A DNA stretch of 41,959 bases from Dehalococcoidia bacterium (GCA_009693055.1 SHYA01000009.1:1-41959); one strand, 5' to 3'; positions 31,893 to 41,959 are shown, counted from the first letter of the stretch. Numbers and translations: made by a program. Notes: generated by a model from the sequence alone, not told the origin.

Positions 31893-32900
31893 ATGACGCA
31901 CGCGACGAACGGTTCCTACGCTATTGCCGCCCAGGGGCTTGTCCGCCACTTCGGCCCGGTGAAGGCCGTGGACGGCGTTGACCTGCACGTGCGCAAAGGC
32001 GAGATCTTCGGGTTCCTTGGCCCCAACGGCGCGGGGAAGACCACCGTCATCCGGATGCTCGTCACCTTGCTGGCCCCCACGGCCGGCACGATCACAGTGG
32101 CCGGGTACGATGCCGTACGCCAGCCTCACGAGGTGCGGCTCCGGATCGGCGCGGCCTTGCAGGCGGCCGCCCTGGACAACAAGCAGACGGGCCGGGAGCT
32201 GCTGCGCCTCCAGGGGAAACTCTACGGCCTCTCGCGGAAGCAGGCTGACCGACGCATTGCCGACCTCACAGACCTCGTGGACATCGGTGAGGCGATGGAC
32301 CGCCTCATCGGGACCTACTCCGGCGGCATGAAGCGCCGTCTGGACCTGGCGGCCGCCCTGGTGCACAGCCCGCAGGTCCTGTTCCTGGACGAGCCGACCT
32401 CCGGCCTGGACCCGATCAGCCGCGCCCGTATCTGGGAGGAGGTGCGCGGCATCAACCGGGAGCTGGGCGTGACGATTTTCCTGACTACGCAGTACCTGGA
32501 GGAGGCTGATGCCCTGACCGACCGCGTCGGCATCATCAACCACGGAACGCTGGTCGCGCAGGGGACGCCCACGGATCTGAAGCACGCTTTGGGCTCCGAC
32601 CTGATTATTGCCCGGTTGGAGGGCGATGCCGCCATCGCGGCGGAGGCCCTCAAGGGCATCGCGGCGATAGAGGGGGTGGAGGCCCACGGCCAGGAGCTGA
32701 CGGTGAGCGTCGCCAACGGCGCGGCGCTTATCAGCGCCGTGGCGCTCGCGCTGAACCAGCATGGGATCGTCGTCCGAGAGCTGACCCTGCGGACTCCCAC
32801 GCTGGACGACGTTTTTCTCCAGGTGACGGGGGCACGCTTGCAGGACGGCGCCGGCACCCAGCAGCAGGCTCCCAGCAAGAGCCCCGCGTCCGGCTCATAA
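31893..32900 (+). CDS. ABC-2 type exporter ATPase (DrrA-like)
   Basis: 335 residues. ATP-binding subunit: Walker A GPNGAGKTT (about 47-55), signature YSGGMKRRLDLAAALVHSP, Walker B VLFLDEPTSGLDP, H-loop region IFLTTQYLEEADALTDRVGI. The C-terminal extension of about 100 residues (EALKGIAAIEGVEAHGQE ... TPTLDDVFLQVTGARL) is the type found in daunorubicin-resistance-like (DrrA) subunits. The permease follows 65 bases downstream. The exported compound is unknown; drug or lipid-like molecules are typical for the family. Confidence 0.95.
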   Translation: MTHATNGSYAIAAQGLVRHFGPVKAVDGVDLHVRKGEIFGFLGPNGAGKTTVIRMLVTLLAPTAGTITVAGYDAVRQPHEVRLRIGAALQAAALDNKQTGRELLRLQGKLYGLSRKQADRRIADLTDLVDIGEAMDRLIGTYSGGMKRRLDLAAALVHSPQVLFLDEPTSGLDPISRARIWEEVRGINRELGVTIFLTTQYLEEADALTDRVGIINHGTLVAQGTPTDLKHALGSDLIIARLEGDAAIAAEALKGIAAIEGVEAHGQELTVSVANGAALISAVALALNQHGIVVRELTLRTPTLDDVFLQVTGARLQDGAGTQQQAPSKSPASGS

Positions 32901-32965
32901 CCGGACCCCAACCCCGTTCACAGGCGGCCCTCCCTCGGCACGTGTCCTTGAAGAAGGAGAGAGGC

Positions 32966-33757
32966 ATGGCCCGAGCATCCACAGTCCAGGCCCGCAGAGC
33001 GGGCTTCCCCGCGGACATCGTCTCTGTGGCCGAGCGGGCGCTCCGTTTAACCACCCGTGACCTGGAGGTCACCATCCCGGCGGTGTTCATCCCGGTCTTC
33101 ATGTTCATCATGACCGTGGGAGCGCTCGAGAACTTCGCCGAAGGGATCCCCGGCCTGGACTACCGGGCCTTTCAATTGCCCGCAGCGGTGATGTTCGCCG
33201 TCACCGGCGTATCCCGGGCCATCACGGTGGTCACCGACATCCAGAGCGGCTACTTCGACCGGCTCGCCATTACCCCGGTCAACCGCGTGGCGCTCCTGCT
33301 GGGCCTCATGGTGGCCGACTTCGCCCTGGTCGTCGCCCTCACGGTGCCGGTCATCATCATGGGCTTCATCGTCGGGGTGAGCTTCGAGACGGGGCCGCTC
33401 GGCATCCTCCTGTTCATGCTCATCGGCGGCGCGTGGGGCCTCGTCTTCGCGGGTTTCACCTACGCCATAGCGCTCAAGACCGGAAACCCCGCGGCCGTCA
33501 ACCTCAGCTTCCTCCTCTTCTTCCCCTTCCTCTTCATGACCACCCTCTTCTTGCCGCAGGAGGCGATGACCGGATGGATGGCTACCCTGGCGGACTACAA
33601 CCCGGTCACGTACGTCCTCGCCGCGTTGCGTTCGCTCATCAGCACAGGCTGGGAGCCCCGTGTTCTGCTCGAAGGCGTCCTGGCTATCGCTGGTGTGGGC
33701 GCCGTCAGCATCAGCCTGGCGCTGGCGGCGTTGAGGGGACGGGCGACAAAAGCGTAG
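32966..33757 (+). CDS. ABC-2 type exporter permease (DrrB-like)
   Basis: 263 residues from ATG 32966, chosen for AAGGAGAG 6 bases upstream; a GTG 24 bases earlier is less likely. Six hydrophobic segments: IPAVFIPVFMFIMTVG, PAAVMFAVTGVSRAI, LLLGLMVADFALVVALTVPV, LGILLFMLIGGAWGLVFAG, LSFLLFFPFLFMTTLFLP and LLEGVLAIAGVGAVSI. FLPQEAMTGWMATLADYNPV, followed by TYVLAALRSL, is the conserved C-terminal part of ABC-2 permeases. It forms the transporter with the ATPase encoded just upstream. Confidence 0.92.
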   Translation: MARASTVQARRAGFPADIVSVAERALRLTTRDLEVTIPAVFIPVFMFIMTVGALENFAEGIPGLDYRAFQLPAAVMFAVTGVSRAITVVTDIQSGYFDRLAITPVNRVALLLGLMVADFALVVALTVPVIIMGFIVGVSFETGPLGILLFMLIGGAWGLVFAGFTYAIALKTGNPAAVNLSFLLFFPFLFMTTLFLPQEAMTGWMATLADYNPVTYVLAALRSLISTGWEPRVLLEGVLAIAGVGAVSISLALAALRGRATKA

Positions 33758-33775
33758 CGGGGTGTACAAACGAAC

Positions 33776-33856
33776 GCCGAGGGGACTCTTAGCCCTCCTT
33801 CGGCGGAGTTCACCCTGAGCGAAGCGAATGGGCTCAGGACAGGCCCTCGGGCTCCC
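33776..33856. repeat. Dispersed repeat, left of leuS
   Basis: cgccgaggggactcttagcc then ctc, and ggctcaggacaggccctcgg then gctcccc, occur again in inverted orientation at 36512-36581, on the other side of leuS. A shorter related copy is at 12691-12716. Confidence 0.7.
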
Positions 33857-33928
33857 CCTACCGGATGAGACCGCTCAGGGTGAGCGGCCTGGAACAGCCT
33901 CGTGCGCGGGACGTATTGCGACCAAGCA

Positions 33929-36409
33929 CTAGCCGCCCGTGACGATGTTCACTAGCCGGCCGGGCACGTACACCACCTGCCGCACCTGTTTACCCGCTGT
34001 GTGGCGCTGTACGTTGGCGCTGGCGAGCGCCAGCTCCCGCGCCTGCTCCTCGCCGATGTTGGCGGAGGCGGTCAGCCGGTCGCGCACCTTCCCGTCCACC
34101 TGCACCACGAGCGTGATCGTCTCCGAGACCACCAGCGACTCGTCCCACGACGGCCATGCCTGCTGGTGGATGGAGTAGGGTCGGCCAGTCCGCTCCCACA
34201 GCTCCTCCGCCAAATGGGGCGCCAGCGGGGCGAGCATCAGCAGGAACTTCTCCTGGACCTCCCGCCATGCCGCCTCTCCCACACCGTTCTTCTCCCACGC
34301 GTCTTGGAGCGCGTTGGACAGCTCCATGAGCGCCGCGATGGCGGTGTTGAACTGGAACGCGCCCAGGTCGCCGGAGACGCGCTTGAGCGTCCGGTGCACC
34401 AAGCGGCGTGCCTCCAGGTCCGCTTCCGCGGCCGACGGGGTCCGCGCGTTGCGGTCCCCGTCGCGGAGCAGCAGCTCCCAGGCGCGGTTGAGCCAACGCG
34501 CCACGCCGTTGATGCCGGCGTCGCTCCAGTCGCCGCCGCGCTCCCACGGACCCACGAACATCAGGTAGCAGCGCACCACATCCGCTCCCAGCGCCCGCAC
34601 GTACGCGTCCGGCGCCACCACGTTGCCGCGCGACTTGCTCATCTTGGTGCCGGAAGCGGTGACGACGCCCTGGTTGTACAAGCGCAAGAACGGCTCGCTG
34701 AACTCCACCAGGCCCATATCCCGCAGCGCCTTGGTGAAGAACCGCGCGTAGAGCAGATGCATCACGGCGTGCTCCGCGCCGCCCGTGTACTGGTCCACCG
34801 GCATCCACCGCCGCGCCAGCTCCGGGTCCCAGGGCCGGTGCTCATCACGCGGGCTCAGGTAGCGGAAGAAGTACCAGGACGAGTCAAAGAACGTGTCCAT
34901 CGTGTCGCTCTCGCGCTCAGCCGGGCCGCCGCACCGAGGGCAGCGCGCCGACATGAACCCCTTGTGCCGCTTGAGCGGCGACTCGCCCGTAGGGCGGAAC
35001 TCCACGTCCTCCGGGAGCAACACCGGGAGCTGGTCGTCAGGCACAGGCAGCGCGCCGCATTTCTTGCAGTAGATGACCGGGATGGGCGTGCCCCAGTACC
35101 GCTGGCGGGAGATGAGCCAGTCCCTCATCCGGTAGGTGACGACGCGTTTGCCCCAGCCGTTCCGCTCCAGGTGGTCCGCGATCGCCTGGATGCCTTGCGT
35201 GTTCGGCAAGCCGTTGAACTGGCCGGAGTTGACCTGCGCGCCCTCTTCCACGTACGCCTTCGTGAGCGGCGCGCCGTCGTAGGTTGGCGGCGCGATGACG
35301 ACCCGCACAGGGAGGTTGAACTGCTGCGCGAACGCAAAGTCCCGCTGGTCGTGCGCCGGGACTCCCATGACGGCGCCCGTTGCGTACCACGCGACGGCGT
35401 AGTCCGCGATGAAGAGCTGGACACGCTCGCCGTTCACCGGATTGATGCAATACGTCCCAAGCGGCTCGCCCGTCTTCTCCCGCTCAGTGGAGAGGCGCTC
35501 GATGTCTGACTTGCGGCGCGCCTCGGCAACGTACGCCTCCACCGGGGCGAGACGCTCCGGCGCAGTGAGCTTGGCCACCATCGGGTGCTCCGGCGCCAGC
35601 ACCAGGAACGTCACACCGTACAGCGTGTCCACCCGCGTGGTGAAGACGCGCAGATCCTTCTCTTCCAGGCCCTGGTGGCTAATGTCAAACGCCACCTCCA
35701 CGCCGGTGCTGCGGCCAATCCAGTTACGCTGCATGGTGAGGATTTTCTCCGGCCACTCAATCAGGCCGGAAAAGTCCAGGAGCTGGTCAGCATAACGAGT
35801 GATGCGGAGGAACCACTGGTCCATTTCGCGGCGCGTGATGGGCGTGTCGCACCGCTCGCAGCGGCCGCTGACCACCTGCTCATTGGCGAGCACCGTCTGG
35901 CAGGAAGGGCACCACACGGCGGGCGCGTGCGTCCGGTACGCCAGGCCGTTTTTCAAGAACTGAAGGAAAAGCCACTGATTCCATTTGTAATACTCCGGCA
36001 GGCAGCAGACCACCTCGCGCGACCAGTCAAAGGCGGCGCCCATGGAGCGGAGCTGGCGCCGCATGTTCTGGATGTTGTCCATCGTCCACGCGTGAGGGTG
36101 CACCTGCCGGCGGATGGCCGCGTTCTCGGCGGGCAGGCCGAACGCGTCAAAACCGATGGGCGCCAGCACCTTCTTGCCGCGCATCCGCTGGTAGCGCACG
36201 TTGGCGTCGTAGGGCGCCATCGCGTACCAGTGACCGATGTGCAGGTCGCCGGACGGGTACGGGTACATCGTCAGCTCGTACCACTTCTTGTCTGGCGGCG
36301 CGTCCGCATCCCAGCGGTAGAGGCCGTCCCGCTCCCAGCGCTCCTGCCACTTCTGGTCCAGCGCCCTGGGGTCCCAGCGGACCTCCCCTAGGCGTGCCGT
36401 CTGCGTCAT
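33929..36409 (-). CDS. leuS: Leucyl-tRNA synthetase
   Basis: Charges tRNA-Leu with leucine; 826 residues. ATG 36409 is chosen because GGAGA lies 8 bases upstream and the promoter candidate at 36441-36449 excludes the longer frame. HIGH motif is DLHIGHW (residues about 55-61) and KMSKS is intact (about 589-593). The editing (CP1) domain has TGAVMGVPAHDQRDF, the insertion has zinc-type cysteines (CPSC, CERC, and CKKC, CPRC), DSSWYFFRYLSP is conserved, and the C-terminal part has EELWERTGRPYSIHQQAWP. Bacterial-type LeuRS of normal length. Confidence 0.97.
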   Translation of the reverse strand: MTQTARLGEVRWDPRALDQKWQERWERDGLYRWDADAPPDKKWYELTMYPYPSGDLHIGHWYAMAPYDANVRYQRMRGKKVLAPIGFDAFGLPAENAAIRRQVHPHAWTMDNIQNMRRQLRSMGAAFDWSREVVCCLPEYYKWNQWLFLQFLKNGLAYRTHAPAVWCPSCQTVLANEQVVSGRCERCDTPITRREMDQWFLRITRYADQLLDFSGLIEWPEKILTMQRNWIGRSTGVEVAFDISHQGLEEKDLRVFTTRVDTLYGVTFLVLAPEHPMVAKLTAPERLAPVEAYVAEARRKSDIERLSTEREKTGEPLGTYCINPVNGERVQLFIADYAVAWYATGAVMGVPAHDQRDFAFAQQFNLPVRVVIAPPTYDGAPLTKAYVEEGAQVNSGQFNGLPNTQGIQAIADHLERNGWGKRVVTYRMRDWLISRQRYWGTPIPVIYCKKCGALPVPDDQLPVLLPEDVEFRPTGESPLKRHKGFMSARCPRCGGPAERESDTMDTFFDSSWYFFRYLSPRDEHRPWDPELARRWMPVDQYTGGAEHAVMHLLYARFFTKALRDMGLVEFSEPFLRLYNQGVVTASGTKMSKSRGNVVAPDAYVRALGADVVRCYLMFVGPWERGGDWSDAGINGVARWLNRAWELLLRDGDRNARTPSAAEADLEARRLVHRTLKRVSGDLGAFQFNTAIAALMELSNALQDAWEKNGVGEAAWREVQEKFLLMLAPLAPHLAEELWERTGRPYSIHQQAWPSWDESLVVSETITLVVQVDGKVRDRLTASANIGEEQARELALASANVQRHTAGKQVRQVVYVPGRLVNIVTGG

Positions 36410-36440
36410 GGTCTGTCTCCGGCCCGGCGAACGTGGCCTC

Positions 36441-36449
36441 ATTGTAGCA
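36441..36449 (-). promoter_or_regulatory. leuS promoter, extended -10
   Basis: Minus-strand TGCTACAAT, extended -10. The hexamer 17 bases upstream is TTCAGC, a 3-of-6 match to -35. Start expected near 36434, leader about 25 bases. Confidence 0.5.
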
Positions 36450-36511
36450 GCCACGCTGCCACTGCTGAAGCCAGATGACGCTCAGGAGGGCGCTTCCTTA
36501 GAATGACACAA

Positions 36512-36581
36512 GGGGAGCCCGAGAGCCTGTCCTGAGCGAAGCCGAGAGAGGGCTAAGAGTCCCCTCGGCTCAGGGTGAGCG
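36512..36581. repeat. Dispersed repeat, right of leuS
   Basis: ggggagcccgagagcctgtc, then ctgagcgaagccgag and gagggctaagagtcccctcg, is the inverted counterpart of 33776-33856. A fragment resembling the right end of the 111-bp element family (agaatgacac) lies just before it near 36500. Confidence 0.7.
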
Positions 36582-36594
36582 GGCCTGCGGGCCC

Positions 36595-37224
36595 TTACAG
36601 CGCGACCAGGCCGCTCCGGACGCTCAGGTGGATGGCCTCCGTCCGGCTGGCGGCCCCCAGCTTGCCCAGAATAGCGGCCACGTGAAACTTAACTGTGTGG
36701 TCGCTGATTGCGAGCTGCGCCGCAATCTCCTTATTGGCGAACCCCAGCGCCACCAGCTGCAACACCTGGCGCTCCCGCGCCGTCAGCTCCTCGCCGCCAA
36801 TGCCGCCAGGCGCACCATCGCTCGACGCGGGCGTGACCAGGAGGCGGGCGCCGACCCTGGGGTCAATCACGACAAGCCCGGCGCACACGGCACGCACCGC
36901 CGCCAAGAGCTCGCTCCCAGAGACGTCCCTTGGGAGATAGGCCCACGCACGGCCGGAGAGCATGGCGGGCAACCGGGCGTCGCTCGGCAGCGGGCCCAGA
37001 ATCACCAGCGCGGGTCTCCGCTCCCGTCCCGCGCCAAGCTCTTCGGGCCGCAGTCCGTCCACCACAACCGCGTCGACGAGTGGCCCGCCGGGCGGCTCCG
37101 CGCGGAGGTCCAGCCGGTCAGCCTCGCCGACCACCAGGCAGTCCCGTTCGCCCTCAAGCCGCGCGCGCAGCCCTCCGCGCACCCCTGAGAGCGGTGAGAC
37201 GAGAACAACACGGTAGACCTTCAT
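36595..37224 (-). CDS. LuxR-type regulator with atypical receiver domain
   Basis: 209 residues. The C-terminal GerE helix-turn-helix is clear: ELTARERQVLQLVALGFANK, then EIAAQLAISDHTVKFHVAAI. The N-terminal 120 residues have a receiver-like pattern, with Asp56 (VVVDGLRP) in the phosphoacceptor place. The acidic pair of the metal site is Ser10-Pro11 and the conserved Lys is Arg (YLPRDVSG). Normal phosphorylation is therefore doubtful; it could be a pseudo-receiver. The gene follows the protease gene by 30 bases in the same direction, so the two are probably co-expressed. No histidine kinase is nearby. Confidence 0.88.
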   Translation of the reverse strand: MKVYRVVLVSPLSGVRGGLRARLEGERDCLVVGEADRLDLRAEPPGGPLVDAVVVDGLRPEELGAGRERRPALVILGPLPSDARLPAMLSGRAWAYLPRDVSGSELLAAVRAVCAGLVVIDPRVGARLLVTPASSDGAPGGIGGEELTARERQVLQLVALGFANKEIAAQLAISDHTVKFHVAAILGKLGAASRTEAIHLSVRSGLVAL

Positions 37225-37254
37225 AAGCGCCTATCACCTGGACGGGTCGTACCC

Positions 37255-38157
37255 CTATTGTCGCTCACCTACGGTCACGGTGACATCGCGCGCGGCCACG
37301 CCCCGTAGGACGCGCAGCGAGACCGGGCGCCCAATCCGCTCCTGGCTCAGGAACACGCGCAGGTCCTCCGGGCCCTGGACCGCCTGCCCGTCCAGCGCCA
37401 CGAGGATGTCCCCCAGGATGATCCCTCCGCGCTCCGCCGCGCTGCCCTGCTCAACCCCCATGACCAGAAGTCCCCCTCCTTGTTCGGCGCCCAGGGTCGC
37501 TCTGAGCGCGGCAGAGAGCGGGACCGGCTGCGTGCGCACGCCAAGGTATCCCCGGCGCACCCACCCGTAGTCCAGCAGATCGGCGGCCACGCGCTGCACC
37601 GTCGCCAGCGGGAGCGCCACCCCCGCCTGAGAGCCGAAGCGGGAGGTGAGCAGCCCCACCATCCGCCCCTGGGCGTCCACGAGCGGGCCGCCGGAGAACC
37701 CGGGATACATGGTGATATTCGTGGAGATGACCCCCTCCGGAAACGCCGAAGGTCTGCGCGCGGCGTGGCTGCCATCCATTACGATGCCGACATTGGCCGA
37801 GGCCTCGGCGAAGGGGCGGGCCAGCGCCACGACCATGTTGCCGACGCGAGGCGCGGGGCCGTGCGGCAACACCGCCAAACCCGAGCTACCCGCACGCAGC
37901 AGCGCCAGGTCCGTGGCGGGGTCACGGCCCAGCACAGTGGCGCCCACCTGCTGCCCGTCCGGCAGGCCCAAGGTCACCTCGTCCTGCTCAAGCAGGTGCT
38001 CCGCGGTGAGCACCAGCCCCTCCGCCGACCAGGCCACGCCCGTGCCCGCAACGCGCGGCCGGGCCGCTACCCGGACTACCGAGGCAGCCGCCTTCTCCAC
38101 CAGGTCAGCAAGCCCTTCAGAAAAAGCCGCCACCGTCTCTTGCCTGTTTGCTGTCAT
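37255..38157 (-). CDS. Trypsin-like serine protease with PDZ domain
   Basis: 300 residues from ATG 38157, which has AGGAGGT 6 bases upstream; the frame stays open further up without an RBS. Catalytic His in VLTAEHLLEQ, Asp in DPATDLALLR, Ser in TMYPGFSGGPLVDAQG, then a PDZ domain (RRGYLGVRTQPV; GLLVMGVEQGSAAERGGIILGD). It resembles HtrA/DegS but has no signal peptide or membrane segment from this start, so a cytoplasmic site is likely. It is the first gene of a pair with the LuxR-type regulator. Divergent from the threonine dehydratase gene. Confidence 0.88.
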   Translation of the reverse strand: MTANRQETVAAFSEGLADLVEKAAASVVRVAARPRVAGTGVAWSAEGLVLTAEHLLEQDEVTLGLPDGQQVGATVLGRDPATDLALLRAGSSGLAVLPHGPAPRVGNMVVALARPFAEASANVGIVMDGSHAARRPSAFPEGVISTNITMYPGFSGGPLVDAQGRMVGLLTSRFGSQAGVALPLATVQRVAADLLDYGWVRRGYLGVRTQPVPLSAALRATLGAEQGGGLLVMGVEQGSAAERGGIILGDILVALDGQAVQGPEDLRVFLSQERIGRPVSLRVLRGVAARDVTVTVGERQ

Positions 38158-38264
38158 GGCAGCACCTCCTCTTTGCTCCTCAGCGTAGGAGAACGCCGCC
38201 AGGAACACATCAATCAAAAGAGCAGGTGCGCGAATCACCCGGCGGTTTCGTCCCGCCAGGCTTC

Positions 38265-38273
38265 TGCTACGAT
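38265..38273 (+). promoter_or_regulatory. Candidate extended -10 of threonine dehydratase gene
   Basis: TGCTACGAT, extended -10, 30 bases before GTG 38304. No good -35. Confidence 0.4.
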
Positions 38274-38303
38274 ACCTTCACGCGGCAGGCAAGGAGCGGG
38301 CGA

Positions 38304-39505
38304 GTGGCGGACACCATCACCCTGGCGGCCATCAAGAGCGCGGCGGAGCACGTACGCGGCATCGCGCACCACACGCCACTGCTGCACTCCCGCAGCCTGA
38401 GCGAGCGGGTGGGAGCGCAGGTGCATCTCAAGGCGGAGAATCTGCAGCGGGCGGGTTCCTTCACAATCCGCGGCGCCGTGAACCGCCTGGCCACACTGAC
38501 CAAAGAGCGGCTCGCGCGCGGCGTCGTAGCCGCTAGTGCGGGCAATCACGCCCAGGGCATCGCCCTCGCGGCGCGCCTGCTGGGCTCAAGCCTGGGGTTT
38601 CCCAATGGCGTGCCGTGCACCATCGTGATGCCCCGCGGGGCATCCATGCCGAAGGCCCAGACCACGCGAGGGTATGGCGCGCAGGTGCTGTTGCACGGGG
38701 AGACGTACGACCAGGCCCTGCCGAAGCGCTCCGGCTTGCGCAGGAGCGGCAGCAGACGTTCGTCCACTCGTTGGACGATGAGGCGGTCATCGCGGGCCAG
38801 GGCACCGTAGGCCTGGAGCTGGCGCAGGACCTGCCGGACGTGGAACTGGTGGTAATGCCCATTGGCGGAGGCGGCCTGGCCGCGGGGGTGGCCATCGCGT
38901 TGCATGAGCGGGCGCCGCGCTGCAAAGTGGTGGGCGTGCAGGTAGAATCGGCGCCCGCGTGCGCGACCTCCCTCCGGGCGGGCCGCATCGTGAGCGTGCC
39001 TCCTCGCGCCACGCTCGCGGACGGCATCGCCATCGGCCAGCCGGGCGCGCTCACCTTCCCCGTCATTCAGCGCCTCGTCGCCGACGTGGTCACCGTGAGC
39101 GAGGAGGAGACCGCGCACGCCATCCTGCTGCTGCTGGAACGCGCCAAGCTGCTGGTGGAGGGCGCGGGCGCGGCGAAAGGACAGCGGGTGGCCGTGCTGC
39201 TCTCCGGCGGGAACATTGACGCCACCGACGTTGCGCGCACCGTCCAGCACGGGCTGGTCCACGCCGACCGCTACCTCTCCCTGCGCGTCACCGTACCCGA
39301 CCGGCCGGGCGGCCTGGCACGCCTCGCCGACGCCATAGCGGAGGCCGGCGGGAACGTGATCGACGTGGAGCACCACCGGTACGAGGCGGTCACCCGCGTG
39401 GGCGAAGTCCAGATTGAGACCACCGTGGAGACCCGCGACGCCGCTCACGCCGCCGCGCTTGTCGAGCTGCTGCGACAGCGAGGCTACGTCTCAAGGCGGG
39501 CGTGA
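38304..39505 (+). pseudogene. ilvA: Threonine dehydratase, frameshifted and lacking PLP lysine
   Basis: Starts at GTG 38304 behind AAGGAG. The first frame (ITLAAIKSAAEHVRGIAHHT, ENLQRAGSFTIRGAVNRL, VAASAGNHAQGIALAARLLG) runs to about 38720, where one base is missing (CTGCC where CTGGCC is expected). The second frame continues EALRLAQERQQTFVHSLDDE, MPIGGGGLAAG, LVEGAGAAKGQRVAVLLSGG and ends with an ACT-like domain (LRVTVPDRPGGLARLADAIA). The PLP-binding Lys of the family motif SFKIRGA is Thr54 (ACA). About 12 residues after EGAGAA are missing and about 8 are inserted before VPCTIVMP. The lost lysine and the indels together suggest an inactive gene rather than only a sequencing slip. Confidence 0.8.
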
Positions 39506-39668
39506 GCGGCTGACCTCAAGGCGCCCATTGACCTGGTTTATCAGGAGCTGCCGCAAGCCCAGTACCCCCCCCGGAAGACCATCTTCACGATCGGCGAGTC
39601 CCCTAGCAACGGAGGCCGCGCTTCCCTTCGCAAAGGGGTGGGCAGGCTTGCAATCCGCCTTCCGGCCC
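39506..39668 (+). pseudogene. Possible coding remnant behind threonine dehydratase
   Basis: The frame after the threonine dehydratase stop stays open and reads APIDLVYQELPQAQYPPRKT, then IFTIGES, which looks protein-like. The rest (SNGGRASLRKGVGRLAIRLP) does not. No start codon or RBS is seen. It could be the tail of a lost gene; a Rid-family protein would fit beside threonine dehydratase, but the resemblance is weak. Low confidence. Confidence 0.2.
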
Positions 39669-39669
39669 C

Positions 39670-39698
39670 TTGACACTCCAAGCCGGTATCCCTATACT
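39670..39698 (+). promoter_or_regulatory. Strong promoter upstream of 23S rRNA
   Basis: TTGACA (39670-39675), 17-base spacer, TATACT (39693-39698): near-consensus sigma-A promoter. Expected start near 39705, about 140 bases before mature 23S. Confidence 0.8.
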
Positions 39699-39765
39699 CG
39701 TGCAAGAGGTGAGTAACCAGATGGTAGGTACTCGCACAGGCTAACCAGACAGGGTTGACTCCACC

Positions 39766-39802
39766 AAACGGCGGTGGGGAAGTACCCCCGCCGTTTTGTT
39801 TT
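39766..39802 (+). terminator. Intrinsic terminator or attenuator in the 23S leader
   Basis: Stem AAACGGCGG/CCGCCGTTT extended by GGG/CCC across a bulged T, loop GAAGTA, followed by TTTTGTTTT. By sequence this is a strong intrinsic terminator. It lies between the only clear promoter and the 23S gene. Confidence 0.7.
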
Positions 39803-39845
39803 GCACCTTAACAGATGAAGAGAGAGCAAAACCGGGTCCTGTAGT

Positions 39846-41959
<2,114 letters not shown>

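Noticed and set aside
34001-35509. Plus-strand frame of 502 codons
   Set aside because: Antisense shadow of leuS.

Overview
The window is high-GC bacterial DNA that looks like a member of the Chloroflexota, most likely a Dehalococcoidia relative. The evidence is indirect. The 23S rRNA gene is not preceded by a 16S gene or by spacer tRNAs but by a threonine dehydratase gene, a split rRNA arrangement known from Dehalococcoides. Other pointers are a fused shikimate kinase/3-dehydroquinate synthase, a MoxR-DUF58-transglutaminase operon, many GTG and TTG starts, and Shine-Dalgarno starts mixed with leaderless ones. No species can be named from the sequence alone.

Layout. 1-1735: an exported low-complexity repeat protein that runs off the left edge, with a lipoprotein gene just upstream of it, both on the minus strand. 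2000-3073: tRNA-Arg(TCT) on the minus strand, then a cluster of five plus-strand tRNAs (Met, Val, Leu, Arg, Val) behind a near-consensus promoter, with a small inverted-repeat element inserted among them. 3353-8198: moxR, DUF58 and transglutaminase-like genes. 8255-14412: an O6-alkylguanine methyltransferase gene, then dnaE and aroK-aroB on the minus strand. 14522-17542: an MFS transporter and a type-B carboxylesterase. 17648-18567: tRNA-Val(GAC) and two truncated gene remnants joined head to head. 18791-22664: threonine synthase, NIL-domain protein, MoaD/ThiS-like sulfur carrier, then a CocE-type hydrolase. 22717-27556: a minus-strand block of decaying genes (radical-SAM DNA-repair protein behind a LexA-type box, a lipoprotein, a truncated MFS copy) with one intact MFS gene. 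27606-33757: tgt, a two-domain cupredoxin-like protein (frameshifted), an HtrA-like lipoprotein protease, an SRPBCC protein and an ABC exporter. 33929-38157: leuS, a LuxR-type regulator and a second trypsin-like protease. 38304-39505: a broken threonine dehydratase. 39846 to the right edge: 23S rRNA (5' two thirds).

The core genes (dnaE, aroKB, tgt, leuS, tRNAs, 23S) look intact. Seven accessory genes between 17.8 and 39.5 kb carry frameshifts, nonsense codons, truncations or a lost catalytic residue. Some of this could be indel sequencing error, but in-frame nonsense codons, 5' truncations and the loss of the PLP lysine in threonine dehydratase are substitutions or rearrangements and point to real decay. 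Two dispersed repeat families lie between genes, one of which brackets leuS in inverted orientation.

Points that most deserve follow-up: the exported repeat protein at the left edge; the LexA-type operator in front of the radical-SAM/helix-hairpin-helix repair gene; the threonine synthase-NIL-sulfur carrier operon whose carrier has two residues after its diglycine; the transglutaminase homologue with Ser in place of the catalytic Cys; the strong promoter plus strong intrinsic terminator upstream of the 23S gene; and a promoter-terminator pair without an ORF at 2151-2297.
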